DNA of 64,000 nt, from positions 6,285,166 to 6,349,165 of the forward strand of contig JAINUG010000037.1 of the NCBI GenBank assembly GCA_029706075.1, written 5' to 3'. Positions 1-11,500 of this stretch are shown here, piece by piece. A program made the position numbers and the translations under genes. Numbering within the stretch: the first letter of the stretch is position 1; every line of letters begins with the position of its first letter. The notes beneath the pieces are model-generated. The model did not search any database and was not told the origin of the DNA. It saw nothing but the letters and a program-made list of their open reading frames with translations. Source of the DNA: Aldrovandia affinis. Lineage: Eukaryota; Chordata; Actinopteri; Notacanthiformes; Halosauridae.

Positions 1-867
1 TATTTGGATATAATATTCAGTATTTTCATACTTTATAGTCCCTATTTACAGACCATACAGTGCCCTCCATGGTACCCTTGGTGGAGATGAGCAAAAAGGG
101 CTATGTGAGAAAATATGAGAGAATTCTAACCTTTAATTGAAGTAAAATTATTCAAATAAAAATAAAAATAAATAAACATCAGGTTAAAGATCAGTTTGTG
201 CACAGCAGAGATCAGGCACTCTGCCCCTAACTCTAGAAATAGTAGCACCCCAGGAGAAGAAAGTCTATGTTTATTATTGTGGAAATTAGAAATACATTTC
301 ATTTTGTGGTTTATTGTCCCTTGTATGCTAAGACAATTTTTATTTTTATTTTTTATATTAGAAATGAATCCTGTAGTGTTCTGGCTAGATGATAAACTTA
401 GGCTTGAATGGTTTTCAGAAAGGTAGTGTTTGATGTTGCTCAATTCATTTATTAAGCCTGGGTTAGAAGGAAATGTGTATTGTATGTGCCAATTTTTCTT
501 TAATACTACCTCCGTTTGGGGACAAAATATTATGATGTCTTATATGTAACGACATACAGGCAACCAATAAAATGTCAGTGTCTATTGTGTAAAACAGGAA
601 TCTACTGTAGTATATGTAACTGTAATTGTATATTAAAAAAATGTATATTGTAAACTGTATATTCTATAGTTGCTTACTCTAAGACACTGAAATACAAACA
701 AATCAATCAATCACTCAGTCATGTAGCAGTGGGGATAAGAATGTGAGGAGAAAATTGAGAGATGTGTATTGATACAACAGTGAAAATGTGTTGAGAGATT
801 CTGCACTTATGTGTAACAGTGGTGAAAGTGCCTTTGTGCAATGAGAGTAAATGGGTTTGATAATGGC

Positions 868-1195
868 AGAGTAGCATTTACATTTTACATTTTCGGCATT
901 TAGCAGACGCTCTTCTCCAGAGCGACTCACATGTCACAGCTAGAGCAAGAGATCAGTACAGTAACAATACAATAGATGCCATCGCAGACAATGTACACCA
1001 CACCTATAAAAAAGGGTGAGAAAACTTGTATATATACATAAAAAATATGTATATATTCAGTGAAGTGTAGTCTGAAGAGGTAGGTTTTCAGTCTCTTGTG
1101 GAAGATGGCAGAAGAGGCCGAGCAGAGAGGTCCAGCTGGGCTGTATGGTGTGATTAGTGTCTGGAGGTAGGAGGGAGCAGTACCCCTTGATTTAA
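868..1195 (-). mobile_element. L2-like LINE 3' end relic
   Basis: Read on the - strand, 1195 to about 1060 encodes GTAPSYLQTLITPYSPAGP and then KRLKTYLFRLH, the end of a non-LTR retrotransposon ORF2. It is followed by a 3' tail ('cgctctggagaagagcgtc' and 'tgctaaatgc') ending near 868. A second, longer copy of the coding part lies at 36735-37060. The frame is open only in pieces. Confidence 0.7.
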
Positions 1196-2044
1196 TATAA
1201 TAATTACTACACAAGATACCAATTATCAATTAAATCACCTAAATTCATTGATAGGCAGAGGAATCTGGTGGATCAACCTTCATCAAAATATACAACTCCC
1301 AATTCAATTAAAAACAGCTGGCTTATTAAGTTACAACAGTTAGATACAGACAAAATATTTAACACCCAATCTACAGATGTAGGTTCAACTACCTCAACAA
1401 ATACTAAATCCTAGACATAAAATTGATATGTAACAATCACAAAAAAGATTAAATGGAAGAACCGACCCAAGTTTGTCTCTCTCCAAATGCAAAAACACAT
1501 GCAGCCAAGGTGTGAGCTGGGACCAGATCTCCCAAGAAAGCAAGAATGCTGAAGAATCACCCTTGAATTGCTGGCCATCAATAGGTTTTTTAAATTTTAG
1601 TTTTTGGTCACTTACTACCACAAGATATCTTTTCAAGGTCGCCATTGATATGCTCCTCTCATGTTGAGAATCATGGTGGTACCAAACATTGATAGTGCCT
1701 GGGGAAGCCAGCTTGGTATACAGAAATGTTGGTTGAGCTGATATTTGGAGAGACATAATATGCTCAGGCAAATAAAAGTGCTACAAAATGAAAAGGCTAA
1801 TCATACTATGTTGATCTCTGCTTTTAATGTGGTGGGCCATAATTCGTTTTTCCCTGATCCATAATTTACAGCTCATAGGTAGAACCCTGAAATTGTGGTG
1901 TGTGACATAAGCTTGCAAGTTTGGTGTGCTGATCTAATATGGACTGCGCTGGCTGCCAAAGCTACATATCTACGTGGCCTAGTTTCAATAGTAATAAACC
2001 TGTCAATGATGGCACCATGTTTGCTTATGAAAATGTATCTTAAG

Positions 2045-2165
2045 CTGGGCCACATTCTGTTGGCCTGCGCAGGATGACCAAAATGCACCTCCCAGTTGGA
2101 AACCAGATGTGCAGCAGCATTCTGGACTAGTTGCCAGCCAACAAGGCATTACAATAGTCCAGATG
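2045..2165. repeat. Dispersed LINE-associated repeat fragment
   Basis: Contains 'gcagcattctggactagttg', also present at 37031-37050 in the LINE relic, followed by 'acaatagtccagatgtgag'. Probably non-LTR retrotransposon debris; the family is not resolved. Confidence 0.4.
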
Positions 2166-2332
2166 TGAGATTACTAAAGCATGAACCAGTAGCTGTGTGG
2201 CCTCTTGGGTGAGAATTAACTAATTCTCCTTATGTTATGAAGGGGAATCAGCATGTGCGGATGTTTGTTTTTACGTTTGTCTCATTCATGTAGAGAATTT
2301 AGGTTCTTCACCTTATTTCTGTTCCGTTGCAG

Positions 2333-2558
2333 GCGGTGATGGTCGCTTTGACGTGGACAGGAAGAGTGGCCATATCAAGACGACAGGGTTGCCCCTGCAG
2401 AAGGACAGGGAGTACCTCCTCAACGTAGTGGCTGCTGACAGGATGGGCAGCCGCAGTGCTCCAGCCTTGGTGTCTGTGGTGGCAGGACCCAGAGCTCCAC
2501 AGTTCACCAACGCCTCCTACTCAATCTCCATTCCTGAGAACACACCAGAGAGACAGCC
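2333..2558 (+). CDS. Exon 1 seen: second half of EC1, start of EC2
   Basis: Acceptor AG at 2331-2332, donor GTGAGA at 2559. Enters with two bases finishing a codon begun upstream and leaves in phase 2. Residues 1-74. It carries a KDRE motif, the strand VVAADR, then GPRAPQF (residues 51-57) where a normal repeat has DxNDNxP. EC2 begins with an NASY glycosylation sequon and IPENTPE. The missing linker aspartates suggest that the EC1-EC2 junction does not bind calcium normally. The first part of EC1 must lie before the window. Confidence 0.93.
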
Positions 2559-5500
2559 GTGAGAATCTCTCTCTTCCCATTCTCACACACGGACGTACGC
2601 ACACATGCATACACACACACACACACACACATGCTACATGCATACACACGTATTCACACCACACGCGCACACATACAAGCCAGCGAAGCACTGTCCGCAG
2701 GGTGACAAACACATGTGTGCACTGACTGAGGGTGTGGTGTGTGACTGGCAGTGATCATGTGACTCAGTGGAATGATGGAATGACTATCCTCCATCCCCTA
2801 TACACTGCACACTGTATGAACAGTGTGCCCTTCGCTGAAGCTCACTGGAGCCTTAAATGCTTAAAGCAATGGCTACAAGTATAGTTCATTTGTGCATATA
2901 CATATCAGTGTGTGTTACACATGCATGATGCCAACTGAAGCAATCTTCTCAGTCTCTACATATCACTACTCCAGTTTTCAGTCAAACCTCCATTTTGTGA
3001 ATCACAGATTTTGTGAATCACCAACTTTTCCCCCCCATTGTTGGACTCCCAGTGTATTAATTCCACAGTCCCAAAGGTGCATGACTAATTGGGGTGATGG
3101 TGAGGACACAAAACACTTACAGGATGCTTTTATCTTTGTAATTTGAAATGGCTTCAGTATAAATTACTGCAAATCACAGAAAAAATATAGTCCAGGAGAT
3201 TTAATTACAGGATATACAGTACTAGAGGGACATTTCCCTGGCTATGCATTAAGCTGAAGGTTTGAGTTTATCATGGGAAATGTTTCACTTTCTGCCTCTT
3301 CGAAGTGAGGCACCCTGTAGGAGGGGAAAAGTGTGTGGGGGGGGCAGCTGATCCCTGTCCCTGCTGCTTTCTCTCTTTCTGTCTCGTCTGCATCTAATTG
3401 ATTTAACAGGTAGACAGAAGGGCCACCGCTAGGCAGCGTGCTGTTTCCGCTTGAGTTAGATCAAGCAGCAATAATCCGAGACTGGGTTCATGCACAGCCA
3501 GTCCAGGCAGAAAATATTCACTAGAGCTCTCTGGGTATAATGTTTTTTGTCCTGCCTTGTAATTTCCATTGATCAATTGGCTCAGCTTGATGCTGTGCGT
3601 CTGTGGGGGTGGGGGTGGGGCAGTGTGGTAATTGGTAATCGCGGCTCACATTGACCGTGACTGGCTACTGTCTAAAGTGTGCAGTGGCATCTTCTGACCA
3701 AAAGCTCTGGGCAATCACTGCTCTAATGAAGTGGAGGCATTGCACTAGCTGTACCAAATGCGTTAATGAGATAGACCTGAATGAATTGCAAAGCTTTGGG
3801 CTTTTCTGAAGATGCCCAATTTTATCACCCAATTAAGTTTATCTGTCAGTTATGATAATGAATAGAAATGGCGAGACAGTTCAGTTATTGAACACTGTAC
3901 AGAGCTTCATCTGATTCTGGCTCAAATTCTTACTATAAAGATCAATGCACAGAGTGGTATATTTCTTTGGATGAAAATAACTGATTGTATTTGATGAGGA
4001 ACTTCTGATGCCTATATTCAGATGAGGTGAAACACCAAGGATGTGCATTTGTTCAATGAACGAGTTTAATGACTTGTGTGCCCTCTAAGGCCGCATCCAA
4101 CTTGGCATCAGCATTGCATTACCAGGATTATCTCTAAGAAATCATATTCCCCTTAGTAAACACACAGCTCAGCAAATGCACACCAGAATGGTCACGACAT
4201 GGTTAGCACAACGCACACGCGATATCAGAGCACCACAGACTAATGGGATCATGTTGGGTAAGTAGGGTGGCCAGTCTATCAAATGCACATTGTTCTATGG
4301 CTGAAAAATGTGATCGATGGAGGCCACATATAGCTGTTCTTTGTCATGCAATATCAATATTGCAAGACAAAGTGCAATGTCTGGGATGACATCATAGTCT
4401 GTATAGCTGTGCACAAATTAGGCAACCCACAGTCTTTCACTCACTTTGATGTGATAATTGGTTTAACATTCATGCATCAGAGGTGCCCCAGCATTATGTT
4501 TAGTTCATTTTTTGTGCCTATGAAGAGTCTGAGAATATCAGCCATAATCATTTGTTCCATCTTTGATTTGTGTGTGTGTGCATGTGTGTGTGTAGATATG
4601 ATATATAATTTATATATATATATATACACACACTACCGGTCAAAAGTTTTAGAAAAAAAGTTTCCAGTTTTTACTGAAATTTAAGCAGTTCAAGTTCAGT
4701 GAATAACCTGAAATGGTACAAAGGTAAACGGTAACTGCCAGAGGTAAAACAAACAAAAAAGTTTAGGTTACCAAAAACTGAAAAATAATGTAAATTTTTT
4801 TGGCAGTGAGTAGTTTCCTACACCATCAAAAGGCACTTGGAAACTGGAGGAAGAGGTCTGGCAGACCCAAAGCCATAACAAAATCAGAAGACAAGTTTCT
4901 GAGAGTCAATGCTTGCGTGATAGGCGGCTCACAGGACAACAGCTTCAAGCACAGCTTAACACTGGTCGAAGTAAGGAAGTCTCAGTTTTAACTGTGAAGA
5001 GAAGACTTTGAGCTGCAGGTTTGACAGGTCGAGTGGCAGTAAGAAAGCCATTGCTAAGATGGCAAAATAAGAAAAAGAGGCTTGCCTGGGCCATGAAGCA
5101 CCGGCAGTGGACTACTGAAGACTGGAAGGTCTTATGGACTGATTAATCAAAATGTGACATTTTTATTTTTTTTGTAGGCCGTCGAGTAGGCGAAAGGATG
5201 GTTCCTCAGTGTGTGACACCAACTGTCAAACATGGAGGAGGAAGCATGATGGTCTGGGGCTCTTTTGCTGGATCCAGAGTCGGCGACTTGCACAGAGTGA
5301 CTGTTAACCCACGTTAACCCATTTAATAGCCTTTTTTAATAACTGAAATGTACATTATTTTTCAGTTTTTGGTAACCTAAACATTTTTTTTAACTTCTGG
5401 TAGTTCACCGCTTACCTTTGTACCATTTCAGGTTATTCACTGGACTTGAACTGCTTAAATTTCAGTAAAAACTGGAAAATGGGGGTGTTCTAAAACTTTT

Positions 5501-8500
5501 GACCTGTAGTGTATATATATATACATACACTGCATATATCACATTATATATTTGCTCTGGTGCATTATTTGAATGCATAGAGATGATTGTACAATAGGTA
5601 GGATGACCAGATGTCCCTGTTTGGCTGGGACAGTCCTGGTTTTGAGCAGCGTGTCCTGAGAACTTGCCTAAATGTCCCAGTTTTTGCGATATGTGGAAAA
5701 TAACCACACAAAATGTATGTCATGCTTATCCCTCTCTGTCCCACTTACAACCTATCCAATGATAAACAAACAATCCAAGAGCCCACGTGGGGATACACAA
5801 AACTGATTTGTCCACAAATGTTTGGGCATGTCAGCCATTAACAGTAAACATACTTAAGGACCAATACAATGGTTCCAAAAGCGAGAGAATCCCACTTCCG
5901 GGCGCCTGTCAATCAGGTTTGTCTATCTAAGGATAGACTGCTGCATAACTTACCTGAGTGAATGGGGAGAAACATTCATAGAACTACATGCTTTCATGGA
6001 CCCTTTTGAATGATGTGCCCAGGAGGATGAAACCAGATTGTGACAGTTCTATCAAGACATCCTGTTTTATTTGCAGCAATAATTTGACCGCTTGGTACTA
6101 ATGAAAGGAATGCAATGTGACTACTTACATCATTTTAGTGGTGCTGGGAATGGGAAGGGGACTTGTTTGCTTATGATGCTCCATTCCCTGTAGTTTTCTG
6201 TTTGCTTCTCACTGGTAGCGATTTAGATCTGGTCAAGTTCACGGTTGGTTTGTTTACAGGCAAAGGTGGAGTCAATGCTGTGTAATCTTATATAAGTAAA
6301 ACAAAACAAAGAACAGTCTCTTGCAGCAATGTTGTTCCAATGTGTCTCCCACCACAGGTTCTTGGTGGCCCCTGCCGTGTCCTTCCAGAGGCAGCCCCTC
6401 AGTTACAGCCTGCTAATCAACCCCAGCAGCCTCTTCTCCATCCAGCAGGAGACGGGTGAGCTCAGCCTGACCCGAACCATCGACTTTGAGAGCGACCAAC
6501 ACCGCTACCTCCTGCTGGTCCGAGCCAGTGAGAGCCAGGACAGTCTGAGCAGCGCTGCTGAGGTGGGTCCAGCTCAATCAGCCCCTCGGGGCAGAGAAAC
6601 TGGAGTGGCACTCGCTTATCTGCTCCAGTCTAATTGTCAGGTTTTCTTCTCTGAGGTTTCTGTGGGGTCAGTCCAGGTGGGTGTCTGTTCGCTGCTCTTG
6701 TGACAAAAAAGCCAATTTATTTATAAACAAGACCATGAATATATCTCATCCACTTCCATGATCGTTTCTGAGAAACCAAAGCACTACACTGAAAAGAAAC
6801 TGCTTCAAATAAATGATAGAATTTTGCCGCTGTGTTAGCATTGGATTTAATGGATCAGAATTTTGTATACCACGACATTTTGATATATTAAATTAGCAGC
6901 TGTCAAGGGTTGGCATTTATGCGAATCAAACATAATCCGTTTTTAAATCTGGTTGTTCTCTCGTTTGTTTTTAGAAACAATGCCGTTCTGGGGTCTTTTA
7001 GTGAAGGCGGGGGCCCCCTCTTAAACCATGGAAGGAGACAACACATGAAAGACCTTAGAATCCTTAGAGATTGAGAACAGTGTGGAGGGCCAAGAAAAAC
7101 ATAGAGAAGATCAAATAATCAGCCATTGGAAAAGGGGAATAATATGAAGGAGGTTAAGAGGGCAGAACCAGATTGTACCAGATACTGCTATTGGGGCCTG
7201 GAACTCCAACACAGGATCAGAGAACTGAATCAAGTCTGGAAATTGGCTCAGTGTTATGCCTCAGTTCCCTTCTGAACTGCTCTGAAATGATACATATGTA
7301 CTGTAAGTGTCCTCTGCCTACGTGCAGAACAGTAAATCAGAGAGAAAAAAGAAGGGGGAGATATGCCACAAACAAACAATTAAAGCATATCACATCTCAA
7401 TAACGGTTGTTCAAACCCATCAAGCACTCAAAACTAACTAAAGTACAGCCGTCCATTGAGTCCGTCTGATCACATGAGGAGAGGTTCACGGGAAGCATGG
7501 ACACAGTGGAAGCCCTGTGCAGAGATGGAGCTGCTGAAGGGAGAGCAGAGATTACTGAGTTCATGCTACATCGCTAGTTTTTCCTGGTAACTGTGCCAGA
7601 GCTCTGCAAAGAAGCACAGCTCTGTTGGGTCCACAGGCAAGGTTTCGAGGAAGATTTTATGCTGGAAAATCACATTTGAAAAAAGAGAAATTAATCGCTG
7701 GTTCATTGTCCCTTTTCTATAACCTGGTGGCTACCAACCTTCAGTGGGCAACTGAACCTGGCACCACCTTTACTATCAAAGTATAGGTCAGACCAGAATG
7801 CCTTTCAAGGCACATTGAACTCATTAGAGATACCAGTTGGAAGCTATTTTAAACAACGGGGATGTTTCTCAATCAGGCTCTTGCGCATAAAGATTATTTC
7901 TGATATCTCAATTGCTATTAATAGGTTAAATGTAACCTTTCACTGTGGTACAGTAGGGCATAAATTAAATCTATATCACTTCAGTCAGCATGCCACATCC
8001 ATCAGCTTTCTGTCGGAAAGTAATTGCCAACTAACTACGCTCTCAGGAATCTGTCTCGATGTCACTGACAGTATGTAACCAGGGACCTCCTGTTTTGTCT
8101 CCTACATCTGATGAATTGGGATAGCCCATGTTCATGTTTCCTGTTTGTTTATTCAGGAAATGTAACTCTTCAGTAATTGCATTGCATATAATTACATTAT
8201 ATGGGAATATCATTGACCTGACTGTTAATAGTTTTAGGCTGCCTTTCAGGTCTGCCAGAACACATTTTGTGTGATTATAGCTATCTATTGTATCTAAGGG
8301 GTTGAGATGGACCTTCAGTAGTTAACTAGTTAGGTAGCTTGGTGGCCAGGTTGGTTGAAAACTATACGTGAGGTAGCTATATATGGCATAGCTGGGGCGG
8401 CGGATGGCGTTGCGGTCTAACGCGCCACACTTCGGTGTGGCGTGCGCTGCCTGTCAGGGACGCGGTTCGAAACCCGCGTCTCTACCAGACCGGCCCTGGT

Positions 8501-11500
8501 CGTCAGCCCCGATCGGAGGCGGCATTTGGAAGTCTGCCTCCGGGGGGGGGAGGGTGAGCCGGCATGAGTCCGTCGAGAAGGTTAAAGGCGTCCGTGGAAG
8601 AATTTTGGTCTCGGAAGAGGCGGGAACAATTGGCCAGGAATGTGTGTCTTGCTCCCGGAGGACGGGCGGCGGAATCGTGGGGGTGGGGAATTGAAATAAA
8701 TATAGGGTATAATTGGCAACCAAATTGGGAGAAAAAACTGGAAAAAATTTGAAAGATAATTTTTTTTTGAATAAAAAAAATGGCATAGCTGAGCTGGCAG
8801 ATTTGGCAGATTTGTAGCAGTGATGTCTCATTTAGCAAATTATATTTGATATATATGATTTTAGTGCTCTGTGCACTAAAAAGCAGTGAATAAAACAAGT
8901 TATTATTATAACATTTTTATGAAGAAGTGGAATTGTGGGAATGTGGAATAAATTGATCATATTAATTGTTTTGTCATTGTGTTAAGCTCTTTTTTAGTCT
9001 TCCGGCTAAAAATCCACCCTTCTACCTCTGGCATAAGGCTTTACCTACCTTCTTATGGCCTGAGGAACCAGCCACCACTGCTCTCATAGACACAGTACCT
9101 TTGTTTCTCTGCTTTTTCTCCAGCTGTTGCAGTGGTTGAGGTCATTGGCTTATTGACTTTGGCGACATGCAAGAAGGCGTTTGGTCTTGCATGTCAGCCC
9201 ACTGCCTGTTCCCTCATGACCTATTAATATGGGCATGCGTTTTTCACCACCTCTGTTAGGAACATACAGTTCTGTCCTCCAACACCCGAGGTCGATGGAG
9301 GACTTTCTGAAGCTACTTAAGCAATCAAAGCACTATGATTTCAAGTAATCATTAAATTACCACAAATGAGGTGCGTATTGCAGTGTAGTAGACAGTTGGC
9401 ACTGTACACACCTACACTACCGGTCAAAAGTTTGAGTACACCTTCCATCTGCACTATGGCTAATCGGGCACTCCTTCATTCTTCAGCAAGATAACGACCC
9501 GAAACACACCTTGAAGTTGTGCAAGAACTACCTGGTGAAGGAGGAACGTGAAGGACAACTCAAACTGATGACCTGGCCTGCCCAGTGTCCAGACCTCAAT
9601 CCCATAGAAATTGTATGCGACAAACTGGACAAAGAGTCAAAGCAAAGCAACCCACAAGTTTCTCTGGGAATTGCTGCAGGAGAGCTGGGAAGACATATCG
9701 GGTGATTTCCTGCTGAAACTTATTAACTGAATGGCCACTGTTTGTGAGGCTGTTATCACGGCAAAGGGTGGCTATTTTGAGGAATCCAAGATTCAATTTT
9801 CAATATAATTTTCTTGAACATTTCTTTGATGTTCATTTTGTTCATTGTTACATGTGTTTTTTGTCATTTTAAAGTATTTACAGAAATGTATACGGTGTAA
9901 AGCATTGTCAATTATGAGATAAACCTAGTTTCCAGCAGGTGTACTCAAACTTTTGACCGGTAGTGTATACGTAATGATATTGATTGATTTGTAAGTAGGC
10001 TACTGCTTTCAATTGTGAAAATATGTCTGTTGTCTATAGGATGTAAAATGCCTGCCCTAGAGCAAAGAAACGAGAAATATCAAAGAAATTATATGTTGAA
10101 ATGAGTGGGCGGATATTTTTAAACCGCACGCATTTATAAAAGCAATTGAAGGCAAAAGGAAAATGTTTTTTGACAGCCTAAAGGCAAAATAAGAATATAA
10201 AGAACAAGATTGTTATTGATGGGATGCCTTGATTTTAAAATTCAGTTAAGGCAGCACAATATTTTATATTTTGGTGTTGAATTTAATCATTGTAGGATAA
10301 TTTGTTGTTTACTCTTTCATGACTTGTCGTAGAAGTGTAAAACTTGTCCATAAAAGGAAGGTCCCCTCTCTGAAACGTCAATTTGTAGACTTGCGCCCTT
10401 GCACAAACACTCAGATTGGCACCTCATTGTATAATTGGTGATGAGTAATTGCCACCAATTGCTGAAAATAAAGTGCCTTGATGATCAGAAAGGCAATGCA
10501 GCTTCTTGAGAGAGGTGGTGAAAAAGGCATGCCTTTAGGTTGAAATAAATTATACAGTTATTGTGAGCAGCCTCGCTTCTGTAGGGACCAAGTCAATCTC
10601 ACGGTTCCCATGGGCATGTTGACCTTGTTTGTATAAACATGGTTGCCTACATAACTTTATATAATGCTCCAGGGCAGTTCCACGGCTACCTTGTTCAGCC
10701 CCTGCCCACATCACCATCCCTGGAAGCTAATGCAGGCCCTCACAGGCTGTCATTACTACCATGCACACTTCCAGCATCTCTCAGTGCTCACACATAATGA
10801 ATAGAGAAGAGGCAGAAGAGAAGATTGAATTTGTGCCAAACCGTGGAACAGCTATGAGCAGATTTTCACTGAATCAACCAGATTGAAGATGCCCGCCCGT
10901 TGAAGAGATCCATTACATCGATTTGTTTTCACAGATTCATAAATGGTGTATGTGTACACTTTCCAAGAGATTAATCTGCTGTCACTTCACTGTTTTTCAG
11001 TTGACCGAGACTCATAGAAAGTTGTGCAGGGGATAAAACCTATGATGTAGAAAAATCAGTGTACACAGGAAATGAATGTTTAGATTGGAACAAACAAACC
11101 CAAATCTTCAATCAGGAATGGAGAGAGACAGGGCTGCATCCCGAGCCCAACACTGTTCAATATTTCATAAATGAATTGGCCAAAATTTGGAACAATTGAA
11201 AACCTGTCTTCTCGCTCTTCACGATAAGGAAATGACATTTTTGCTGTATGCTGATAATCTGATTCTTTTATCGTCCACTAAACACGGGCTGTGGCAAAAT
11301 CTATATTTGCTGGAGCAATACTGATAGACTGTGACACTATCAGTAAACTTAGAAAAGACAAAATAATAATTTTCCAGAAGAGATCCAGATCTCAGGAAAT
11401 ATCGTAAAACTAGGGACAACACATATACAACACCCTACAAAATTCATAATAGGCACCTACATGCAATTGTTTTCTTGTTATAAAATTAACAATATGAGCA

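Larger units (their letters stand above)
1..2332 (+). other. Intron upstream of exon 1
   Basis: Holds the LINE relic and the 2045 repeat. I see no cadherin coding and no second gene in the rest. An open - strand frame at 1394-1771 is discussed under rejected items. Confidence 0.7.
2559..6357 (+). other. Intron 1
   Basis: Microsatellites and the Tc1 element (4629-5512). 3300-3850 looks unique and non-repetitive, but nothing codes there. 5595-5705 may be old transposon debris. Confidence 0.8.

Noticed and set aside
1394-1771. 125-codon - strand frame
   Set aside because: It has no stop, but I recognise no domain and the region is next to LINE debris. Too weak to call.
5595-5705. Possible old transposon fragment ('gatgaccagatgtccctg')
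   Set aside because: It recalls a dispersed vertebrate repeat, but I found no second end or clear copy in the window.
8395-8480. A true tRNA gene
   Set aside because: Box A and box B are present, but the middle does not fold as a tRNA, and the unit continues into a SINE body with a target duplication and recurs twice elsewhere.
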